Source: Nematocida ironsii
Lineage: Eukaryota > Microsporidia
Direction of reading: 5' to 3'
Length of the DNA: 64,000 nt
Assembly (NCBI GenBank): GCA_001642415.1
Contig: LTDK01000135.1
Span: 78,730 to 142,729 of the forward strand
Of this stretch, positions 56,174 to 64,000 are shown piece after piece. Position 1 is the stretch's first letter; each line of letters starts with the position of its first letter. The position numbers and the translations under genes are program-made. The notes below the pieces were generated by a model. The model saw only the letters and a program-made list of their open reading frames with translations. It was not told where the DNA came from and did no database searches.

Positions 56174-58759
56174 CTATCCAGATGAGCTGCTTCCTTTTTT
56201 ATCCTTTAATAGACCAGTGAATAAAAATTGAGCTCTTTTTTGAAGGTCTTGTGGTGTGCGTACCTTTAGATAATAATCAAAGTCAAATTCGTCAGTCTCT
56301 CGTATTTTATGCCAGAGCTCATCATAGCACTCTGGAGTACCCATCTTCTTGTTTAATGCCAATAAAATGAATCTATCTGCACTTTCAGTGTATCCTAGTG
56401 ATTTGTTGCTGATTGGATAAGGGATTTTAAAATTGTTTCCTTCCTTCTTTATCTTTTCCTTCAGATACTCTTTTATCTTTTGGGTGCGCTGCAGTTTATG
56501 CTCTCCTTTTTGAATCTGCGCACGAATTTTGTCTGCGTCTGCAAGTTCATCTATTCTGGCCCAGAAAACTTTTCCGTACTTTTCTACTTCTTCCACGCCT
56601 TTATCAGAGAGGCTTGCAGAAATCTTTTTTATATTATCTCTTCCATATCGCTCGCACGCCTTTACATATATCCAAAAGTCCCTCTTTGCCCAGTTATTGA
56701 ATCCTTGGTCAAAAAGTAGTCTTTTTTCTGCTTCTTCTTCTGGAGTCAGAAGGTTATCTGGGCATCCTGTCTCCTGGAATTTTTCCATTTCTTTCTTCTG
56801 GAGCAGATGCAGCCGCTTTGGATGGAATTGGTACTCTGGAAGATTAAATTGCCGTATACCAACCGCCTTTCGCTTTGTTAGTATTCCCTGAGAAATTCCT
56901 CTGGTCCTTCCTCCCTCTGGCTCTACAATATACTTTGCAAGTTTTAGCTTGGCGCTTTTTGTGCTGTAGTCTTCTCCTTCCCACTCGTACGCTTTTATTT
57001 CATTATTTGCTAAGTCTTTTAGCACAGCCTGCTCATCAATCTTTGAGTTCATTATGTCTGTCTTTTCCATGCCAATTCTGATGATCTCTTCAATCGACCG
57101 ATCTATCTTGTTTTCCGTGTTGAACACATCATCCACGCCGCTTGCAAGTATCCCCAAAAGCTCGTTCTGCGATATGGCATTGTCCTTTTTCTTTTGGTTC
57201 TGCACAATTATCTCATCAAGCTTCAGCTTTTTCATCGCACGCTCCAGTATTTTTTCTTCTATTGTGTTCTCTGATAAAAAGTTAAACACAAACACTTGTT
57301 TTTTCTGCCCAATTCTGTGAGCTCTGTCCTGGGCCTGCAGATCCATTTGTGGATTCCAGTCATTATCATACACAATAACCACATCTGCCGTGGCAAGGTT
57401 AATACCCAGACCACCTGCTCTAGTGCTCAACAAAAATATAAAAATTTCACTGTTAGGCTTGTTGAACTCTTCAATTGCCTCGCATCGATCCTCTGTGCTT
57501 GTGCTTCCATCTATTCGGCAGTACTCATGCTGCCTGTAATTGCAGTAGTCCTCTAGAATATCAAGCATTCTTGTCATTTGACTAAAAATAAGCACCCTAC
57601 TTCCTTTCTGCTTAAGATGCACCAGTAGCTTATCCAGCATCAATAACTTCCCGCTGTTTTCTATAATGTGCTCGCCTGTTGTGTAGGGGGGACCTGGCTC
57701 AGCCCCGTCGAATAGATACGGATGGTTGCAGCACTTTCTTAACTGGCACACAATATTCATCAACTGCACCTTTGACCCTTCATTAACTACATTCTCTGCA
57801 TCCTTTTCCAGAATCATCTTGTACCACTTTCTCTGCATATCTGTTAAAGGTGAGTACAGGTTTATTATCTTTTTGGGCAGTAGAGACTTTTCCACATCTG
57901 CTTTCTCTCTTCTCAGAATGAAAAGCCCCAAAAGATTTCGGAGTTTATCAACGGTTTCATTTCCTGTATCATTTGAAGAAGACTCCACCCACGCATCAAA
58001 CCCCTCTCCATCAGAGAACACTTCAGGAGCTAAAAAGTTCAGAAGTGCCCACAACTCATGAATATTATTCTGTAATGGCGTTCCAGTAAGTAGCAGTCGA
58101 TGTGTGCACGGAATTATTCGCACAACTTTGCTAAGAACAGTCTGCTCATTCTTAATACGATGGGCCTCATCTATTACAATGTACTGCCAATCCACTGTCT
58201 GTAGCTGACTCTTCCCCGCTAGACACATCTCATACGTTGTTATGCAGGCAATATAGTCCAACTCCTGCAACTCCTTTGCTTTTAATTTAATGTCTTTTCG
58301 GCTGCAGTGGAAAATAATTGTCTTTATTCCGGGCATGAACTTTTTGAACTCGTTCTTCCAGTTCTGTAGAGTTGACTTGGGCACAATTAAGAGATTTGGC
58401 AGTTTGTTCTTCTTTGTTGTGTATAAATACCCAAGAAGAGAAATTGTCTGAAGAGTCTTTCCCAAACCCATTTCGTCTGCTAGAATACAGTTGATCTTCT
58501 TTTCATACATATTTATAAGCCAGTTTAGTCCTTCTATCTGATAATGGCGAAGTGTTCCTGTAATGTATCCCGGGGAGTGTGTAAACATAAATGCCTCTGA
58601 CTCATCTATCCCAAACTCATCCTCTTCTTTTGTTGCCTTTCTCTCTAGTTTTGCTTTTTTTACAGCTCTCTTTGGGGTTTTCTTGTTTCCCAATAGAATT
58701 TGGAAGAGAACATTGTCACCAATGAATTCTTTATACCTTTCAATTACTTCTTCCTTCAT
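56174..58759 (-). CDS. ISW1: ISWI-type chromatin-remodelling ATPase
   Basis: 861 residues from the ATG at 58759 (the frame reaches three codons further to a TTG). After a short charged start comes the SNF2 ATPase: LRHYQIEGLNWL, Walker A DEMGLGKT (95-102), DEAH (197-200), LLTGTPLQNN, the second lobe with FSQMTRMLDILEDY, STRAGGLGINLATAD and QAQDRAHRIGQ. Downstream, FNNWAKRDFWIYVKACERYGR and FWARIDELADADKIRAQIQKGE mark the HAND-SANT-SLIDE region that grips linker DNA. The order is that of Isw1/Isw2/SMARCA5, which slide and space nucleosomes. The N-terminal autoinhibitory part is shorter than in yeast (1056-1129 residues in total). It cannot be resolved by eye whether it is the Isw1 or Isw2 orthologue; the symbol stands for the group. 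Confidence 0.94.
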   Translation of the reverse strand: MKEEVIERYKEFIGDNVLFQILLGNKKTPKRAVKKAKLERKATKEEDEFGIDESEAFMFTHSPGYITGTLRHYQIEGLNWLINMYEKKINCILADEMGLGKTLQTISLLGYLYTTKKNKLPNLLIVPKSTLQNWKNEFKKFMPGIKTIIFHCSRKDIKLKAKELQELDYIACITTYEMCLAGKSQLQTVDWQYIVIDEAHRIKNEQTVLSKVVRIIPCTHRLLLTGTPLQNNIHELWALLNFLAPEVFSDGEGFDAWVESSSNDTGNETVDKLRNLLGLFILRREKADVEKSLLPKKIINLYSPLTDMQRKWYKMILEKDAENVVNEGSKVQLMNIVCQLRKCCNHPYLFDGAEPGPPYTTGEHIIENSGKLLMLDKLLVHLKQKGSRVLIFSQMTRMLDILEDYCNYRQHEYCRIDGSTSTEDRCEAIEEFNKPNSEIFIFLLSTRAGGLGINLATADVVIVYDNDWNPQMDLQAQDRAHRIGQKKQVFVFNFLSENTIEEKILERAMKKLKLDEIIVQNQKKKDNAISQNELLGILASGVDDVFNTENKIDRSIEEIIRIGMEKTDIMNSKIDEQAVLKDLANNEIKAYEWEGEDYSTKSAKLKLAKYIVEPEGGRTRGISQGILTKRKAVGIRQFNLPEYQFHPKRLHLLQKKEMEKFQETGCPDNLLTPEEEAEKRLLFDQGFNNWAKRDFWIYVKACERYGRDNIKKISASLSDKGVEEVEKYGKVFWARIDELADADKIRAQIQKGEHKLQRTQKIKEYLKEKIKKEGNNFKIPYPISNKSLGYTESADRFILLALNKKMGTPECYDELWHKIRETDEFDFDYYLKVRTPQDLQKRAQFLFTGLLKDKKGSSSSG

Positions 58760-59875
58760 CTCCTGCAAATTTTTAAAATAAATAAACTATCTAAATATCT
58801 TTTATACGTTAGAGAATAAATTGTGCCTCTAATAAATATAAAAAAGAAAACCTGGTTTACGTATGAGTGCAAATTATGTTTAATATACTGCTTTGGATGT
58901 AGATATATTGAAGTAGGTAAAATTATAGCTATTTTTCGCGTTGGATTGTTTTTAGTAGTTTATTAATATTTTAATATACATATACTTAAAGTAAAATATT
59001 CTTAATTGTTTATTATTATATATGGTGTAGCCATATAAAAACAATGTTATTTAGAATAATAATAAACAGTTGGTATGCATATTTAAAATACAGTATTAAG
59101 AGTTTATTGCTGTAGTGTATATTTAATGTTACTTGCACACTATAATTTGTCATAGATGGTTTGTATATTATATTGTTTGCATATTCAGATAAAGTATGCA
59201 TTCTTATGTATAAATATATCTTAAGTATTGCTTTAAATTGTTTTTAAATATTCTTTTATTTTCTATTCTCTGCTTTTTTAATTTTATGTGGATTGACTAT
59301 TTCAAATTTAAATTATAGAAAAATAAAAATAGTAGACTTTGCTTGGAATAAACATTAAATTAACTTTTATGCTAAATACACTTTGTTTGCTATTTTCTTA
59401 TGCCAAATGTTATGTATAATATATTTAATAAAACATAAATACATATTTAGCACAAAGCTTCGGGTTAATTTTGGATTATATATCTAATTAAAGAAAATTT
59501 TGGGCCATTCGCGTTTTGCATTCATACATCTATATAGGTATATATAGTTCTTACTCACTTGATATAAATGTTTATGCTTAAACATTATTTATTCATATAT
59601 GCGTTATATGTAAAATTCATTATTATAGATTATTAAGATGTACATGCACTCTTATTCTAGTATATTTTAGAATACTATAAGCATTATTAAGCTTTTATAG
59701 CAACAAATTCACTTTGCCAAGAATACTTCTATAAATTAAAATTATTTTTGTATGCATATAAAAATCTAATGTGCATTGCATCACACTTCTATATAAAATC
59801 ATTATCTATAGTTTATTTTAATTTATCAGAAATATAAGTAATTTTCTAATAGAATAAAAGTACCACAAAGATATA
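58760..59875. other. gene-free AT-rich interval between divergent genes
   Basis: About 1.1 kb between the divergent starts of ISWI and the 637-residue gene. One motif copy (TTCGGGTTAAT, 59459-59469). No supported gene, despite scattered short frames. Confidence 0.55.
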
Positions 59876-61789
59876 ATGAGAATTGCAGTCAAAAAAATTA
59901 TTCTAACAGCAATTGGAGCAAATAAGTTAAAAGCCCACGTATCTCATAAGACATTTGAAACCCCATATGAAACCAATGCTTCTATATTTTACAGCTATAA
60001 CAATAGCTATATAAACCCAGAAGGCCCGCTAAATCAGCTGTATGGGTACTCTGTATTCAATCTGGGAATAATTCAAAAACACCGTATAAAAACAGCTAAA
60101 CAGTACCGCAGTGCGCTGAATTACATCCAAAGAAAACAAAAAGAGGAGAGCCCCACAAAACACACAGAAAAACCAAATCCTTTTTATGAAGATAGTGAAG
60201 ATGTTTCTAATGATTTTATTGATTTTATTATATGCACTAATAAAAACAGAATGAGTTATAATAAAATATACTGTAGCTTATTTCCATGCAAGGATAAAGC
60301 ACAGCTTATAAAAAATGACAGTCCTGGGTCATTTTTTATGTGCTTAAATGCAATAGATAAGATTAGAAGGAAAAATAGTGAATATTTACTTGCAGCTCTG
60401 TTGCTTATATCTAATGGGATAAACATTCCTTTACATTTTGATGAAAATGAAAATAGACTTACTTTAATTGGAAGCAATAAGAGAGCATACCTCAAAATTA
60501 ATTTTGGCAAACCCGGCAAAGTTTATAAGAGTTTACTAGGCGTAGAAAGCTTAGAGGTGTACATTAAGCAACTGGTTGAAGTGATAGATTTCTTTAAAAA
60601 GTATGAATATACATCAGATAGTGTAATGAATACTGCTGTAGACAACACTTTTAATTGGTCAGTGCTACAGAATAATTATATGTATACTTCTGAGTTTGTG
60701 ATTCAGATGTATATATATGATTACTGTAGAAGTGCTAGAAGCTATATGAATCTTATTGAGTGCATTAAAGAATTAATGATTAATTGTTCAGAGGATAGCG
60801 AAGACTCAGATAATTCAAATATACTAATACACATAAAAAAGACAGCAATATATAACAAACTATTTGTAGAGAATTATACAGAGAGAGAGAAAATATGTTT
60901 AAAGAATTTTTATAATATGCTTTATAATGTTAACAAAATTAAGCCAACAATTCCTTACTCAGATATAAATCAGATACCAATGACTAAAAAAGAAAGGCTC
61001 ATAAAGAATCCACAATCATCACAAAATGTAAGAGCTGCAGTTATAAGAAAAAGAAATTTTGAAACAGCACTTCTGGTTCTTTTTTCTTGTTTTACATATG
61101 ACTGTAGAAGTAATTGTTATAAGACTTCTTCTCTTACAGCACATAGAAATAATAGGTGTTTGCATAGCTTCTTTAATTTGGAAGCAACTATTCTTAGCAC
61201 ATCTCCCAGCGATCTGCATAGAATGTGGGTCGACAGGGTTTTAAATACATTGATATACAATAAAATAAATTATAGAAAAAGAAAGTCATCTGGGGTGCTT
61301 TCTATTCTGCATGCAGTTAGCAAAATAAGTATGTGTAAAAAAGAAATTAGAGAAGAGATAAAAAAGCTTAAAAAAGAAGTTAATAGCGAAGAACCATTGA
61401 ATAGTACTTTTTATGAAAAAGTGCGATTATACACTGAAAATCTATTTAAGCTTTTGTCCTACAACAAAGAAGTATCTGTCAAGTTTTCTAATATATACAA
61501 AGAGAGAGCTAAAAACAAAGTATTTGACTTAGTCGGGAGTGTTAGTATAACGTATACATACAGAAATATAATAAGTGGAGTCAATCTAATAATATCTCCC
61601 AATAGGATAAATATCAATATTATTAAACCATATATAAAATACACACCATCTAGAAAACTAACTGTGCATAATCTTAAAGATATGTGCCCGTATAAAGACA
61701 CTCTTGTTAGTTATATATTTAACAAATATATTGATAGTTTAATTAAAACCATGCCAAATCGAGTTGTGGGAATGAAAACTTCTGTTTAG
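59876..61789 (+). CDS. unrecognised protein, 637 residues, lineage-specific type
   Basis: No family recognised. A basic N-terminus with a modest hydrophobic stretch (RIAVKKIILTAIGANKLKA) is a weak signal-peptide candidate. The segment YLLAALLLISNGINIPLHF (about 163-181) is the longest non-polar stretch; it is followed by a beta-rich part (LTLIGSNKRAYLKINFG). An acidic Ser-Asp run (CSEDSEDSDNSN, near 300) breaks the middle. The C-terminal third is basic with many Lys/Arg pairs. It may belong to an expanded family of the host lineage, since its style (Asn/Lys/Tyr-rich, no known domain, isolated in AT-rich DNA) matches the genes at 21.4 and 51.4 kb. Confidence 0.65.
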   Translation: MRIAVKKIILTAIGANKLKAHVSHKTFETPYETNASIFYSYNNSYINPEGPLNQLYGYSVFNLGIIQKHRIKTAKQYRSALNYIQRKQKEESPTKHTEKPNPFYEDSEDVSNDFIDFIICTNKNRMSYNKIYCSLFPCKDKAQLIKNDSPGSFFMCLNAIDKIRRKNSEYLLAALLLISNGINIPLHFDENENRLTLIGSNKRAYLKINFGKPGKVYKSLLGVESLEVYIKQLVEVIDFFKKYEYTSDSVMNTAVDNTFNWSVLQNNYMYTSEFVIQMYIYDYCRSARSYMNLIECIKELMINCSEDSEDSDNSNILIHIKKTAIYNKLFVENYTEREKICLKNFYNMLYNVNKIKPTIPYSDINQIPMTKKERLIKNPQSSQNVRAAVIRKRNFETALLVLFSCFTYDCRSNCYKTSSLTAHRNNRCLHSFFNLEATILSTSPSDLHRMWVDRVLNTLIYNKINYRKRKSSGVLSILHAVSKISMCKKEIREEIKKLKKEVNSEEPLNSTFYEKVRLYTENLFKLLSYNKEVSVKFSNIYKERAKNKVFDLVGSVSITYTYRNIISGVNLIISPNRININIIKPYIKYTPSRKLTVHNLKDMCPYKDTLVSYIFNKYIDSLIKTMPNRVVGMKTSV

Positions 61790-62044
61790 CTAGGATTTAG
61801 CGTGCCTTATATTTAATAAATTATATAATAGAAGAATTATTGCTCCTATATAATTTCGGGTTGTAGCTATTTATATTTAATCTTGTAATGTTAAAATGTG
61901 AAATTTATTTTAAAATATATAAAGATGATTTGGAATACAAATCTTACTAGGTATCTATTTTATACTAAATACACGACTTATTTACCCATTTAGTTATAAA
62001 GCACCAAATGTGTGCTGATTTTGTTTGCTAAATTCTTAAACTGA

Positions 62045-62746
62045 TTACATACTTGAAAAAATCTCATCTGCATTATTTGCAATGAAACTATCAAATAACT
62101 CAAGCATCCAATTGGTCGATAGCTTTATTTTCTTTTTGGTATCTGCAGATGCTCCAGCTGGCTCTCCCATGCGCCGCTTCATTGGTTGGTCTTCGTCTCC
62201 AATTCCTTTAAAAAACCCTCCTGGTGCATTCTTGACAATTTCTTCTGCAGTCTTAAGAAAGGTTATTCTTTTTCTTAAGTCATTATCCCAGGCCATCTTT
62301 GGTGAGCTTCTGGGCTGCTCTGCTTTTAGCATATTTAGAAACTTTAATGCTTCTCTAGAGTCGTAGAAGCGGATAATGTTCTCCTTTCCTTTCTTTATGC
62401 TATCAATTACATCTGACTCCTGCACTGGCCTGAACTCTTCTGCCGCCATATATACCACAGTGCCTTGATTTTTATCCTCTGTGCAGCTGTCTGCTCCTTT
62501 AGGCACTTCTCGCTGGGATATCGTGTACTTCACTACAAAGTTGTTCTTTTCTCCTGTAAGCAGAGCGTGCGCCTTTTGAGCTGCTCTTAAGTCATAAAAT
62601 GAAACAAAAAAGACCGAATGCTTACTGTTCATGACAAAGTGCTCTCGCACAGGCCCTGCTGATTTACAAATGCGGAGCAGGTCACTATGCGACACAGTTT
62701 TGGGAAAGTTCGTAATAAGAATGGTTCGCGTAATGTTTTCTTCCAT
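62045..62746 (-). CDS. RRM-containing RNA-binding protein, 233 residues
   Basis: I start it at the ATG at 62746, giving MEENITRTILITNFPK, because an earlier ATG (62800) would overlap the divergent glutaredoxin gene. One RRM is clear (about 7-80): RNP2-like TILITNFPK, RNP1-like SVFFVSFYDLRAAQKAHALL. The FYDLRAA-KA phrase recalls Mei2/Scw1-type RRMs. A second, degenerate RRM-like part follows (GTVVYMAAEEF ... IIRFYDSREALKFLNML). The C-terminal ~80 residues are charged with a basic patch (PMKRRMGEP, TKKKIKL) that could be a nuclear signal. RNA target and process are unknown. Confidence 0.7.
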   Translation of the reverse strand: MEENITRTILITNFPKTVSHSDLLRICKSAGPVREHFVMNSKHSVFFVSFYDLRAAQKAHALLTGEKNNFVVKYTISQREVPKGADSCTEDKNQGTVVYMAAEEFRPVQESDVIDSIKKGKENIIRFYDSREALKFLNMLKAEQPRSSPKMAWDNDLRKRITFLKTAEEIVKNAPGGFFKGIGDEDQPMKRRMGEPAGASADTKKKIKLSTNWMLELFDSFIANNADEIFSSM

Positions 62747-62784
62747 ATGCTTTGAAATAATTTGCAGAGAATTTCTTTTAACCA

Positions 62785-63360
62785 ATGGCACAGCATACAT
62801 ACGATGACTCAATAAAATCAGCAGTAGAAAAGTCAATTATTCTTCTGCACAAAGGAGAGGTAGATATAACAGACGAGATGGAAACATTTAATGAGATAGA
62901 CCTCACAGGCAGAAAGGACCTTGAAGAAGCACTACAGAGACTATATTGTATAGACACACTTCCATGCATACTAGCATATGGGCAAGTGTTTTCCATTAAA
63001 GAAATAGAAGCAGTGAAAGAAAAAGAGAAAGAGTTCAATGAAAGTGAGTATAATGCAGCAATAGATATGATAAAAAAGAACAAACGAGTTATATTTATAA
63101 AGGGAACACCTAATACGCCACAATGCAAATTTACAAGAGAGCTTATAAATATGCTGACAGAAGAAGGTTTAGTGGCCGAGAGTGACTATAAGAGTGTGAA
63201 TGTTCTGGAATCAGTAACAGTAAGGGAAAAAATAAAGGAGTACGGAGACTGGCCAACCTATCCACAAGTTTATATAAACCAAGAGCTTGTAGGTGGCCTG
63301 GATGTTCTTAAAGCAGAAAGAGGGAATGGAACAATCAGGTCTATTCTGGATATAGAGTAA
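62785..63360 (+). CDS. GRX3: monothiol glutaredoxin, Grx3/PICOT type
   Basis: 191 residues: an N-terminal thioredoxin-like part (about 5-80) and a C-terminal glutaredoxin domain (about 88-188). The latter has IFIKGTPNTPQCKFTRELINML, split around its active site, where the usual CGFS is CKFT (C114-T117, bases 63124-63135), then GDWPTYPQVYINQELVGGLDVLK, the glutathione-binding and signature end of the family. Grx3/Grx4 proteins carry glutathione-ligated Fe-S clusters as dimers and take part in cytosolic iron handling. Gly-to-Lys next to the cluster cysteine is unusual. Divergent from the RRM gene, 38 bases between starts. A 22 bp tandem repeat begins in its last codons. Confidence 0.88.
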   Translation: MAQHTYDDSIKSAVEKSIILLHKGEVDITDEMETFNEIDLTGRKDLEEALQRLYCIDTLPCILAYGQVFSIKEIEAVKEKEKEFNESEYNAAIDMIKKNKRVIFIKGTPNTPQCKFTRELINMLTEEGLVAESDYKSVNVLESVTVREKIKEYGDWPTYPQVYINQELVGGLDVLKAERGNGTIRSILDIE

Positions 63361-63403
63361 GCTATGCTGTATTATAGAGTAAGCTATACAGTATTATAGA
63401 GTA
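63354..63403 (+). repeat. 22 bp tandem repeat, about 2.3 units
   Basis: Units at 63354-63375 and 63376-63397 (AGAGTAAGCTATGCTGTATT-type, two substitutions between them) and a partial third (63398-63403). The stop codon of the glutaredoxin gene lies in the first unit, so the repeat spans the coding end and the 3' flank. Confidence 0.7.
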
Positions 63404-64000
63404 TTTCAATGTTTCTATATTTTCGAAGCACTAGTAAATTAAATTTAGTTAGGATAATAGGATAGGCTGGTTTATAGCCAGTTTTTCAATATATTTTTTA
63501 TGAATTATTCTGCTTTATTTTAAAGTGTATACATGAATTATTTCAAATAAATACGATTTATTTATAATTAAATGAAAAATCTATATAATTTATACTTTCA
63601 GTTGGGTTAGGCTCCTTGTCTACAATACCATCAACATTAACATGCGTTATAGAAAATTAAAGAAAAAAAAGCATATTATAAAGACCAGCCAAGCAATACC
63701 TTAGAGTAGGAACTTAAAGAATATACTCTTTTGGGATACTAATGCAGAGTGCACTCAACTCTAGTTCACTAGAAAGCTTAAATTGAATACAAAGTAGCGA
63801 GTCAAATGAGAAAGTTAAGCATGCTTTCAAACAGATAGGCCTTCAGAAAATACATGGAAATAGTCGTAATAAAACACACAAAGAGTGAACTACTCATGGT
63901 ATTTCTAATTATAGTCGCAGAAATAAATTGCTAAATCTCTTAAAAAGGCATTAAAGAAAAATAATAGTCTCTGTGTATTCTAAATATAAATATTAGATGT
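63404..64000. other. gene-free end of window
   Basis: About 600 bases after the tandem repeat. Many stop codons in all frames; no gene, motif copy or fold that I would name. It may be the upstream region of a gene beyond the window. Confidence 0.5.

Noticed and set aside
56071..56176. In-frame continuation of ISWI for 34 codons past its TAG stop
   Set aside because: An open run of this length after a stop is expected for a few genes by chance. No sign of readthrough, and the ISWI end before the stop is already a plausible disordered tail.
1..64000. tRNA genes
   Set aside because: I looked between genes for T-arm sequences of the GTTCRANYC type on both strands and found none beside a clover-leaf partner. 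The only close hit lies in the 5S rRNA gene.

Overview
The window reads as nuclear DNA of a microsporidian or a close relative. It is AT-rich and I see no intron that interrupts any recognisable gene. The housekeeping proteins are eukaryotic and mostly shorter than their yeast or animal relatives. Divergent start codons lie as little as 5 to 57 bases apart. Long gene-poor AT-rich stretches carry unrecognised proteins with signal or anchor segments. A Nematocida-like genome is my best guess, but no single gene here fixes the genus.

Layout. 1-8.7 kb: two ABCG-type half-transporters, one with every ATP-binding motif destroyed and one intact, flank a translation cluster (eS25, a TMA7-like gene of 53 codons, uS15) and an Asn/Ser-rich protein. 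8.7-11.7 kb: accessory region with a two-helix membrane protein that seems to be frameshifted, a pair of ~160 bp direct repeats around it, and intergenic patches that can fold as RNA. 11.7-21 kb: DBP2-type RNA helicase, ELP3, an MBOAT acyltransferase, CDC7-like kinase, uL14 and a CHL1/DDX11 helicase. 21-32.6 kb: an LRR-like secreted or anchored protein, SSF1, a small SNARE-like protein, TRM11, a coiled-coil protein that may be frameshifted, PMS1, a 58-codon membrane protein, an unknown protein and a formin-like FH2 protein. 32.7-42.4 kb: TRA1, the largest gene. 42.5-50.7 kb: LSM4, a NAPE-PLD-like hydrolase with a signal peptide, a PlsC acyltransferase, RCL1 and a TIP20/RINT1 tether. 50.9-51.0 kb: a 5S rRNA gene. 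51.4-61.8 kb: three unknown proteins interrupted by an ISWI remodeller. The window ends with an RRM protein and a monothiol glutaredoxin.

Themes. Ribosome production and translation: eS25, uS15, uL14, TMA7, SSF1, RCL1, DBP2, 5S rRNA. tRNA modification: ELP3, TRM11. Chromatin, replication and repair: TRA1, ISWI, CDC7, CHL1, PMS1. Lipid and membrane traffic: MBOAT, PlsC, NAPE-PLD-like, SNARE-like, TIP20. Candidate host-facing proteins: the genes near 21.4, 51.4, 54.5 and 59.9 kb.

The most striking observations are the catalytically dead ABCG paralogue beside its intact sibling, a short motif (core TTTCGGGTTATA) found about 14 times and only between genes, a perfect 22 bp inverted repeat with MITE-like shape, direct repeats around the 9.9-10.5 kb gene, a CKFT active site in the glutaredoxin, and two likely single-base frameshifts. 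I recognised no tRNA, CRISPR array, transposase or virus.
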